The notes below the pieces were generated by a model. It made no database searches, was not told where the DNA came from, and was given only the letters and a program-made list of their open reading frames with translations. A stretch of DNA of 64,000 bases from assembly GCF_018861005.1 (NCBI RefSeq), contig NZ_JAHKQL010000015.1:186001-250000 (forward strand), given 5' to 3'. A program made the position numbers and the translations under genes. Every line of letters begins with the position of its first letter. Position 1 is the stretch's first letter. This document shows positions 55,313 through 62,528 of this stretch, piece by piece. This stretch comes from Polaribacter vadi. Lineage in GTDB: Bacteria; Bacteroidota; Bacteroidia; Flavobacteriales; Flavobacteriaceae.

Positions 55313-56769
55313 ATGAAATCAAAAAAGGAGGTAATTGTTTTCTTGCTATTTATATGCTCAATTTTTACAATGAGAGCACAAAATATACAACCAGATAAAG
55401 AATTATTGTACAAAGTAATTGATGGGGATAGTTTGTATTTACATATCTTTCAACCTAAAGTGTCTAAAAAACCAACTGCTGCAATTGTGTTCTTTTTTGG
55501 TGGAGGTTGGGTTAGTGGAAATCCGAAACAATTTTATCAACAAAGTAAATATTTTGCATCAAGAGGAATGTTAGCAATTTCTGCAGAATATAGAATAAAA
55601 AATACACATGGAACAACTCCTTTTGAATGTGTAAAGGATGGTAAATCTGCCATACGTTGGGTTAGAGAACACGCAAAAGAATTAAATATTGATCCTAATA
55701 AAATAGTTGCAGGAGGTGGTTCTGCAGGTGGGCATGTGGCTTTGTCTACATCAGTAATTGAAGGTTTTGAAAATAAGAACGAAAATTTATCAATAAGTGC
55801 TATACCTAATGCAATTGTTGCTTACAACCCTGTTTTCAGATACTACAAAAAAAGGGTATGGAGCTAATAAACTTGTAGGTAGAGAAAAAGAAATATCACC
55901 AGTTCATCAACTTAAAAAAGGCTTACCACCTATGTTATTATTTCATGGAACAAAAGACAAAACAGTTCCTTTTGAAAACGCATCTCGATTTACTAAAATA
56001 GCAAATGAGTTAGGAAATGATTGTAAATTAGTTTCAGTAGAAAATGTTGGTCATGGATTCTTTAATGGCGATTTTTTTAGAAAAGGAGGAGGAAATAAAT
56101 ATTATAATTTAACTATTTATGATACAGACTTTTTCTTAAGAAATTTAGGATATGTAAAAGGTAAGCCAACACTTTTTAGAGAGCTAATACAAGTAGCATG
56201 TGTAGGTAATAGTAATACAAAAGCGCAATATTCACAGTTTTTTAGGCAAAGAATACCAAATGAAAAACTTTGGTAAAGGAGGTGAAACTTTAATTGATGG
56301 CTCAAATTTTCCTTATTCTAAAACAGAAGAATATAAAAAATCATTAAAATTTACATCAGATATTGTTTTAATTATGTTTGGTACAAATGATGCAAATCCA
56401 AAATGTTTTTTAGACCCTAAACGTCCAACAAAATTTAATGGTTCTGCAAAAGAAGAGTTTAAAAGTGAATATATAAAATTGATAAAAGACTATAAAGAAA
56501 AGAATAAAAATACTCAAATTTATGTATTAACACCTATGCTTATTTGGGTAGAGAAAAATCCAAAAAAGGAATTTATAAAAGAACGTAAAGAAGCACTTAA
56601 TAGTTGGGTAATTCCTATTGTTAAAGAAATTGCCTTAGAACAAGATGTAACGTTAATAGATGTTTATCAGTTAATTAAAAAGAGCCTTAAATTTTCTAAA
56701 GATGGTGTACACCTTACCAAAGATGGATATAAAGTTTTGGCTAAAAAAATAGGTAAAGAAATAAAGTAA
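55313..56769 (+). pseudogene. Alpha/beta-hydrolase esterase fused to an SGNH esterase, broken by two +1 frameshifts
   Basis: Three overlapping frames (55313-55867, 55797-56276, 56260-56769) line up into one 484-residue protein if two extra bases are ignored, one within 55833-55838 and one in the T6 run at 56238-56243. Domain 1 (signal ending MRAQ, FFFGGGWVSGNP oxyanion loop, AGGGSAGGH nucleophile elbow, FHGTKDKTVPF, NVGHGFF) is an alpha/beta hydrolase like carbohydrate esterases. Domain 2 (QVACVGNSNT, then YQMKNFGKGGETL, MFGTNDANP, DGVHLTKDGY) is an SGNH esterase. The intact fusion would be a bifunctional sugar esterase. It may be a pseudogene, or carry homopolymer sequencing errors. No terminator is evident just after it. 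Confidence 0.8.
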
Positions 56770-56879
56770 AATCTATCTTTTATGTTTAACAATGTAAATT
56801 TAAAGAATATTTCATTAGATTAATTTCAATTACATAATATAATTCCTTTTTTTATAAAGGCTAATGGCAATTAACAATA

Positions 56880-56909
56880 TTTGAATTGTTATCTGTTTTT
56901 TTATATTTG
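56880..56909 (+). promoter_or_regulatory. Bacteroidota promoter of the LamG-like gene
   Basis: TTTG at 56880-56883 and TATATTTG at 56902-56909, separated by 18 bases, match the TTTG ... TAnnTTTG consensus. Transcription would begin near 56914, leaving a 5' leader of about 175 bases that contains the two hairpins noted below. Confidence 0.65.
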
Positions 56910-57009
56910 CTAACCTAATTGAGACAAAATCAATTTAGCACTTCTAAATAATAGTTTTATAGAAGTTGTTGTTCACACCTAAAAAATGTTAAATGCAACA
57001 TTCCCCAAC

Positions 57010-57028
57010 CTATATTGAAACAATATAG
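57010..57028 (+). promoter_or_regulatory. Palindrome with GAAAC core in the leader
   Basis: CTATATTG (57010-57017) and CAATATAG (57021-57028) around AAA form an eight-base perfect inverted repeat, 62 bases before the start codon. It may be an operator or an RNA hairpin in the leader. Confidence 0.35.
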
Positions 57029-57053
57029 CCCATTGATTACTAATGTAATTAAC

Positions 57054-57083
57054 TAGTTTTGGTTAATAATTTAACTAAAACTA
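57054..57083 (+). promoter_or_regulatory. Long hairpin next to the start codon
   Basis: TAGTTTTGGTTAA (57054-57066) pairs over 13 positions, with one G-U, with TTAACTAAAACTA (57071-57083), leaving a four-base loop. It ends seven bases before the ATG at 57091, so it can cover the ribosome-binding region and regulate translation or stabilise the mRNA. Confidence 0.45.
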
Positions 57084-57090
57084 TTTTAAA

Positions 57091-58218
57091 ATGAAAAAAA
57101 AATACTTATTCTTAGGGTTGATGCTTGTAGGAACTCTTGGGTTCTCACAAACTGCTTATTTAGATTTTGAAGGTACAGATCCATTAAATAATTTACCTAC
57201 TGGTATTACTAATGTTGAACCTACAGGTACCATAACCATATATAGGGCTCCAAATCTATACTATTATGATGGAACAACCACATTAGCATTAGAAACCAAT
57301 ACTGAAGAACAAACTGGACTTAGCCAATCTCCTAATATAATTATTACAGATTCTGAATTAGGAAGTAAGGTAATACAGTTAGATTACACAGGTCATTTAA
57401 TGATTGATGAAAATGTTATAGGCGAAGGAGATTTTTCTATTTCTATGAAATATTCAGCTTTTGGTCATCGTATGGGGTCAGCAGCATCAATATTAACCAT
57501 AGTTGGACAAGATTCATCTGACGGAAATACATGGAAAGAAGATAGACTTTTACAAAAATCAGGGGGTTGGGTATATGGTCTTGACATTCACATTGGTGAT
57601 GGATCTGGAGGTGATGGTACTCCTGGAGGGTCTATAAAATTTGCAAATACGAACGCTCTTCCTCTTTATGACTATGTTACATTAACATACACATCTTCTG
57701 ATCAAAAATATAAATTGTATAAAGATGGTGTGTTATTATCAACTTCACAAACTGCACAAGAAAGTGGGGAGTGGGATAATAGAAAAATATTTTTAGGATA
57801 TATGGGATCTAGCTTAAACCAAACAACTGGTTTATTTGATGAAAATTCAGTTAGTAATAATGGAAGAACTCAAGATATTCAGAAAAGATATGACAATATT
57901 GCAATTTTTAACACAGCATTGTCTGATGCTGAAGTTTTAACTCTAAGTAACAATGGAGGGGTATTATCTACAAAATCAATAACTACAGAAAAATATTTTG
58001 AAGCATATCCAAATCCAGTTAAAAATCAATTAAATTTTACTTCAGAAAAAGTAAGTTCTGTTGAGATTTATAATGTATTAGGATCTAAAATACAAGTTTC
58101 TAAAGTTGTTAACGGTCAAGTGAATACTAGTCAATTATCTATTGGTGGTATTTATTTTGTAAAATGTATTAATGATATAGAAAATGTTGTCAAGACAATT
58201 AGAATTATAAAAAAATAG
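57091..58218 (+). CDS. Secreted LamG-like lectin-type protein with T9SS sorting domain
   Basis: 375 residues with a Sec signal ending GFSQ (about 20). Residues about 21-285 form a LamG/concanavalin-like domain (AYLDFEGTDPLNNLPTG start, KVIQLDYTGHLMIDENVIG, FSISMKYSAFGHRMG, DNIAIFNTALSDAEVLTLSNNG end). Residues about 300-375 are a classic T9SS type A domain starting AYPNPVKNQLNF and ending IRIIKK. No catalytic residues stand out, so a secreted carbohydrate-binding role is likely. It parallels the minus-strand gene at 11845, although their lectin parts differ. It has its own promoter and a strong terminator. Confidence 0.88.
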   Translation: MKKKYLFLGLMLVGTLGFSQTAYLDFEGTDPLNNLPTGITNVEPTGTITIYRAPNLYYYDGTTTLALETNTEEQTGLSQSPNIIITDSELGSKVIQLDYTGHLMIDENVIGEGDFSISMKYSAFGHRMGSAASILTIVGQDSSDGNTWKEDRLLQKSGGWVYGLDIHIGDGSGGDGTPGGSIKFANTNALPLYDYVTLTYTSSDQKYKLYKDGVLLSTSQTAQESGEWDNRKIFLGYMGSSLNQTTGLFDENSVSNNGRTQDIQKRYDNIAIFNTALSDAEVLTLSNNGGVLSTKSITTEKYFEAYPNPVKNQLNFTSEKVSSVEIYNVLGSKIQVSKVVNGQVNTSQLSIGGIYFVKCINDIENVVKTIRIIKK

Positions 58219-58241
58219 CAAGTTATTTTAATTTAGTATGT

Positions 58242-58270
58242 AAAATGAGAGATAATATCTCTCATTTTTT
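58242..58270 (+). terminator. Rho-independent terminator after the LamG-like gene
   Basis: The arms AAAATGAGAGATA (58242-58254) and TATCTCTCATTTT (58256-58268) are perfectly complementary; in RNA the central bases form the loop. A T-run continues to 58271. It lies 24 bases after the stop. Confidence 0.85.
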
Positions 58271-58280
58271 TATAAAACAA

Positions 58281-58352
58281 ATCAGTTAAAATATTCTAAT
58301 TATACCAAATAACAATAAGTCATTCTATGGTTAAATTGGTATTATAACTGAT
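58281..58352. promoter_or_regulatory. Nested inverted repeats upstream of the TIM-barrel gene
   Basis: ATCAGTT (58281-58287) is mirrored by AACTGAT (58346-58352), and inside them ATACCAA (58302-58308) is mirrored by TTGGTAT (58336-58342). The outer half-sites match those of the perfect palindrome before the related broken gene (32156-32169). This may be a regulator binding region; no exact TAnnTTTG promoter was found here. Confidence 0.3.
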
Positions 58353-58378
58353 TTTATTAAATATAGCGAAAAATACCC

Positions 58379-58395
58379 TTAATGTGAAACATTAA
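58379..58395. promoter_or_regulatory. Palindrome with GAAAC core
   Basis: TTAATGT (58379-58385), GAA, ACATTAA (58389-58395), a seven-base perfect inverted repeat 60 bases before the start codon of the 58456 gene. Spacing and core resemble the elements at 57010-57028 and 12875-12887. Confidence 0.35.
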
Positions 58396-58455
58396 TAGGC
58401 CATGTATATTTATCAAGTTCTATAGATTGTCATCTCTTAACTAAATACACTAATT

Positions 58456-60966
58456 ATGAAAAAAAAATACTCTAAAAAAATCATACATAACAACGTTGTT
58501 TTTGTAAATATCATTATGGTATTTACTTTATTCTTGTTTACCTTAAAAGGGTACGCTCAATCAATATTTATAAATGCAAATGATAAAGAACAATTCATTT
58601 CATTAATGGGGGGAGATATGGAAAGAAGTGGACCAAATTTTTTAAAATCTAGAAATCAAAAAGAAATTATTGATTGGGTAACAAAAGACATTCCTTTTAA
58701 TGCTTTTCGTGTAAGGTATGATAAATTACAAGAGATGACTGAAGGGCAAAAGGATTTTTCAACTTATGATGGAGATGTCACTGCAATGAAAATGATGAAG
58801 GAAGTGAATCCTAATATTCAATTTTTTGCAACGATGAAATCAGATTATCATGGTTACAGTCAGGGTGATAGAAATAATTTACCAACATTTATTTACGATT
58901 ATGCATATGTTAATGGTAGTGCTACAGGTACCAAAACTTTTAATGCAGAAAAATATGCTCTTTTTTTAGCAGATTATCTAGAGTTTATGAAAAATTCAGG
59001 AGTACCAATTACTTATTTATCTACTTCTAAAGAATGGGTACAAGTTTTAACAGTAAGTAGAGCTAAGGCAACTATAGAAGCCTTAATAATTATTTTACAA
59101 CAAAGAAATATAGACATGCCTCTTATTGTAGATTCTGGTACTTGGTCTATTTCTCAAGGTATAAATGTGGTAAATAATTATGTAAACAATGATGTTGCCC
59201 AATATGTGTATGGTTTTAGTTCTCATAATTTATGGTCTGGAGAAAACAAAACTTGGCAACAATTTATTACTGCTGCTCAAAATGCAGGTAAGTATGCTTT
59301 TGCTGATGAAACAGGGCATGCTGGTGGTGGTTTTATAACTTCTGATGTAAGTATAGATTATCCATTAAGCATCTACACAGAAAAAAGTGAAATGTATAAA
59401 GGTGGGTTACAAGGAGAATTAATTTTTGAAATCTGGCCAAGAGGTTATCAAGAAGTTCAAAAGAATGGATTTTATGGGAAACCTATATTTTTTAACAATG
59501 GATCTAAGGCTGTTAGAATGAGATCCTATTATATAATGCAAAAGTTTGCAGCAGAGGCTGTCAATAAAAACTACATCAATTCGTCAATTACTAACATGGC
59601 AGATGTTAGTACTATGTCTTTTGGAGATGATAATCAAATAGCTTTATGGGTTATTAATAAAAGTGACTCTGAATATAATAATTTGTTAATGGATATCAAC
59701 AACTTAGGGCTTAAAGAAGGTATGATTGTTGAAACAACTTATTGGGATGAATCTTCAGAAATTGAAGGTGTAAAAAATACTTTTGAAGCAACAAATAATA
59801 ATCAATTTTTAGCAAATGTAAAAGCTAAAAGTCTTACTTGTTTTGTTATTAAAATAGATTATAAATTAAATCCTTTTCATCGTATCAATGCAAACTCTTG
59901 GGTTGGAGATAATATTACTTCAATTACTGTAAACGAAGGAGACAATATAGATTTTGGGCCTCAATCTAGAATTAATGGTAGTTGGACTTGGGATGGTCCA
60001 AATGGATTTACTGCTACCTCAAGAGATATATCTATTTCAAGTGTAAATTCAAGTATGGCAGGAGATTATGTGGCAACGTACACAGGTTCAAGTGGAGAAA
60101 CAAGCACTTTAACAATGTCTGTTAATGTAATTTGTAATTCAACTCCTGCAACAACGCCTTATTATCAAATAGGAAGTAATTCATTAACAACAGGTAATAA
60201 TATTTCAATTGATGTAGCAGAGTATTTAAAATTATCACCAGAACCTGCTACAGAAGGCACATGGACATGGAAAGGACCAAATAATTATAGTGCTTCTACA
60301 AGAGAAATTGAATTTGAAAACTTTTATGCAGATATGGAGGGTAGTTATGTAGCTACATATACTAGTTCAGGAGGATGTAGTACAGATATAGTGTATAATG
60401 TTACTGCGGTTTGTAGTTCTTTACCTAGTATTAACCCTTATTCAAGAATAAATACTGAAGCTTGGACCAATAAAAAAAGTGAATTATATGTTGCATCTGG
60501 AGACAAAGTTACATTTGGACCTAACTCAAGTGGAGATGGTATTTGGTATTGGTCTGGTCCTAATGGTTATGAAGCACTATTTACAAGAGAAATTATTATT
60601 GATAACATAACATCAGCACAAGCAGGAATTTATACTGTTACTAGAATAAATAACAACGGTTGTGAATCTAGTTATAGTTTTACTGTGTATGTTGATGGTG
60701 CTCTTAGTATCCAAAAGAATGAGTTCTCCAAAATAATTGCGTACCCTAATCCTGTTATTAATAAACTTACCATAAGTTCAGAGGATTATAGTTTATATCA
60801 AATAGTTACTGTTTTTAGTTATACAGGAAAAAAGATCTTAGAAAACAAAATCAGCCAAAGTAACTCTAAATTAGAAATAGATTTTAGTAATTTAAACAGT
60901 GGCTTATATTTTGTTGAACTTAAAGGTAAAACTAATAATAAAATATTTAAAATAATTAAAAATTAA
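58456..60966 (+). CDS. T9SS-exported TIM-barrel glycoside hydrolase with three Ig-like modules
   Basis: 836 residues with a long signal ending GYAQ (about 35). ISLMGGDMERSGPN (about 48-60) and the barrel that follows are homologous to the 32733 protein: YLSTSKEWVQ with Glu193 as probable acid/base preceded by lysine, GFSSHNLW, FADETGHAGG with Glu285 as probable nucleophile, and LIFEIWPRGYQ. A beta-sandwich precedes three Ig-like repeats (about 474-558, 559-650, 651-745), each with a W-x-W-x-GPN core. A T9SS domain (about 753-836, AYPNPVINKLTI) closes the protein. The overall barrel resembles GH30-type clan A enzymes but I cannot assign a family. It is probably a polymer-cutting endo-enzyme on the cell surface or released. 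Confidence 0.78.
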   Translation: MKKKYSKKIIHNNVVFVNIIMVFTLFLFTLKGYAQSIFINANDKEQFISLMGGDMERSGPNFLKSRNQKEIIDWVTKDIPFNAFRVRYDKLQEMTEGQKDFSTYDGDVTAMKMMKEVNPNIQFFATMKSDYHGYSQGDRNNLPTFIYDYAYVNGSATGTKTFNAEKYALFLADYLEFMKNSGVPITYLSTSKEWVQVLTVSRAKATIEALIIILQQRNIDMPLIVDSGTWSISQGINVVNNYVNNDVAQYVYGFSSHNLWSGENKTWQQFITAAQNAGKYAFADETGHAGGGFITSDVSIDYPLSIYTEKSEMYKGGLQGELIFEIWPRGYQEVQKNGFYGKPIFFNNGSKAVRMRSYYIMQKFAAEAVNKNYINSSITNMADVSTMSFGDDNQIALWVINKSDSEYNNLLMDINNLGLKEGMIVETTYWDESSEIEGVKNTFEATNNNQFLANVKAKSLTCFVIKIDYKLNPFHRINANSWVGDNITSITVNEGDNIDFGPQSRINGSWTWDGPNGFTATSRDISISSVNSSMAGDYVATYTGSSGETSTLTMSVNVICNSTPATTPYYQIGSNSLTTGNNISIDVAEYLKLSPEPATEGTWTWKGPNNYSASTREIEFENFYADMEGSYVATYTSSGGCSTDIVYNVTAVCSSLPSINPYSRINTEAWTNKKSELYVASGDKVTFGPNSSGDGIWYWSGPNGYEALFTREIIIDNITSAQAGIYTVTRINNNGCESSYSFTVYVDGALSIQKNEFSKIIAYPNPVINKLTISSEDYSLYQIVTVFSYTGKKILENKISQSNSKLEIDFSNLNSGLYFVELKGKTNNKIFKIIKN

Positions 60967-60981
60967 GTTCATTAAAAAGTT

Positions 60982-61011
60982 GAGGCTATCTAAAAATAGC
61001 CTCTTTTTTTT
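60982..61011 (+). terminator. Rho-independent terminator after the TIM-barrel gene
   Basis: GAGGCTAT (60982-60989) pairs perfectly with ATAGCCTC (60996-61003), six-base loop, then eight T residues to 61011. It begins 15 bases after the stop of the 58456 gene. Confidence 0.9.
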
Positions 61012-61071
61012 AATGAAAAGTTTATTTTTTACTAAAGATTTCTCATTATAATAGAATTATAAATTTTTAAT

Positions 61072-62520
61072 ATGAAAAATTTTTTTATCACTATATTTTG
61101 TGCTTTTTTTCTATCAGGAAATAGACAGTACATTACCAAAAAAGAAAATAAACCCAATGTAATTGTCATCTTAATTGATGATGCTGGTTATGCAGATTTT
61201 GGTTTTATGGGGTCTAAAGATTTAGAAACCCCTAACATAGATAAATTAGCAAAAAGTGGAGTTATTTTTACAGATGCACATGTAAGTGCAACCGTTTGCG
61301 CACCAAGTAGAGCAGGCTTAATTACAGGTAAATATCAGCAGCGTTTTGGTTTTGAAGCTAATGGAACAGGTTATGGCGATTCTGGAGAAATAGGACTTTC
61401 TGACGATGTAACTACAATGGCAGATGTGTTTAAAAACAATGGTTATAAAACAATGGCATTGGGTAAATGGCATTTAGGAAAAGACGAATCTGATCACCCA
61501 AATCAAAGGGGTTTTGATGAGTTTTATGGTTTTGAAACTGGAAGTAGATCATATTTTCCAATACAAAATCCTAGAAAAGGAAAAATGCTACAAAATAACG
61601 GAAAAAGAGTGGTGTTTGATGGTTATCTAACAGATGTTTTAGGAGATCAATCTGTAAAATATATTGAAGATAACAAAGAAAATCCATTTTTTATGTACTT
61701 AGCATATAATGCAGTACACACACCTATGGAGGCTAAAAAAGAGGATTTAGAAAAATTTAAAGACCATCCAAGACAATATTTAGCAGCCATGACTTGGTCT
61801 TTAGACCAAAATATTGGTAAACTACAACAGAAGTTAGAAGAATTAGGAATTGCCGATAATACTTTAATTTATTTTTTAAGTGATAATGGTGGAGCCGCAA
61901 ATAATGATTCTAGTGGAGGTCCTTTAAAAGGATGGAAAGGTAATAAGTTTGAAGGGGGCCATAGAGTACCATTTGTAGTAAGTTGGCCAGCACAAATTAA
62001 AGGAGGGCAAACTTTTAAAGGATTGTCTTCTTCTCTAGATATTTTTACTACTTCTATAGCCGCTGCAAATATTAAAAATGATGATAGTCTAATTTTAGAT
62101 GGTGTAAATCTATTACCTTTTTTAAAGGGCGATAAAACAGGAAACCCTCATGATAAATTATTTTGGAGAAAATTAGAGGAAGCAGGTGCAAGAATAGGAG
62201 ATTATAAAATGATTCGTTTAAAAAATTATGGATCTGTTTTATACAATTTAAAAGAAGATTTAGGAGAAACTATAAATTTAGAAAAACAAGACCCTGATCA
62301 ATATCAATTATTACAAAAAGAGCTTACAAATTGGGAAGCTAAAATGAAAGCTCCACTTTGGCAAGAAGAACAAGATTGGATGCAGGTTACGCATCATATT
62401 CATCAAAGATTAATGGAGAATAAAGAAATATTGTATACTAACCCCAATAAAATGAAAAGAGTTTTAAGAGGCGATACAAATAAAAAACAAAGATTAAAAC
62501 GATTTAACAGAAATAATTAG
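61072..62520 (+). CDS. S1 formylglycine sulfatase
   Basis: 482 residues. LIDDAGYAD (Asp36, Asp37), CAPSR with Cys76, GKWHLGKDESDHPNQRG, YNAVHTP and LSDNGGAAN are present, so activity is expected. The N-terminal segment IFCAFFLSGNRQ looks like a lipoprotein signal whose cysteine is missing just before NRQ; export may still occur through an ordinary Sec signal. A basic tail follows the core (about 450-482, KRVLRGDTNKKQRLKRF). It starts a new group after the strong terminator, and the next sulfatase begins eight bases after its stop. Confidence 0.93.
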   Translation: MKNFFITIFCAFFLSGNRQYITKKENKPNVIVILIDDAGYADFGFMGSKDLETPNIDKLAKSGVIFTDAHVSATVCAPSRAGLITGKYQQRFGFEANGTGYGDSGEIGLSDDVTTMADVFKNNGYKTMALGKWHLGKDESDHPNQRGFDEFYGFETGSRSYFPIQNPRKGKMLQNNGKRVVFDGYLTDVLGDQSVKYIEDNKENPFFMYLAYNAVHTPMEAKKEDLEKFKDHPRQYLAAMTWSLDQNIGKLQQKLEELGIADNTLIYFLSDNGGAANNDSSGGPLKGWKGNKFEGGHRVPFVVSWPAQIKGGQTFKGLSSSLDIFTTSIAAANIKNDDSLILDGVNLLPFLKGDKTGNPHDKLFWRKLEEAGARIGDYKMIRLKNYGSVLYNLKEDLGETINLEKQDPDQYQLLQKELTNWEAKMKAPLWQEEQDWMQVTHHIHQRLMENKEILYTNPNKMKRVLRGDTNKKQRLKRFNRNN

Positions 62521-62528
62521 AAATTAAA

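Larger units (their letters stand above)
56770..57090. other. Intergenic region with promoter and hairpins before the LamG-like gene
   Basis: About 320 bases with no open frame of note. It holds a strong Bacteroidota-type promoter (56880-56909), a small palindrome (57010-57028) and a 13-base hairpin just before the start codon (57054-57083). It separates the 43-kb operon from the T9SS gene pair. Confidence 0.6.

Noticed and set aside
55797..56276. Separate 159-codon gene in the esterase region
   Set aside because: Its first codons have no protein-like sequence; the frame only makes sense as the continuation of the upstream esterase after a +1 shift.
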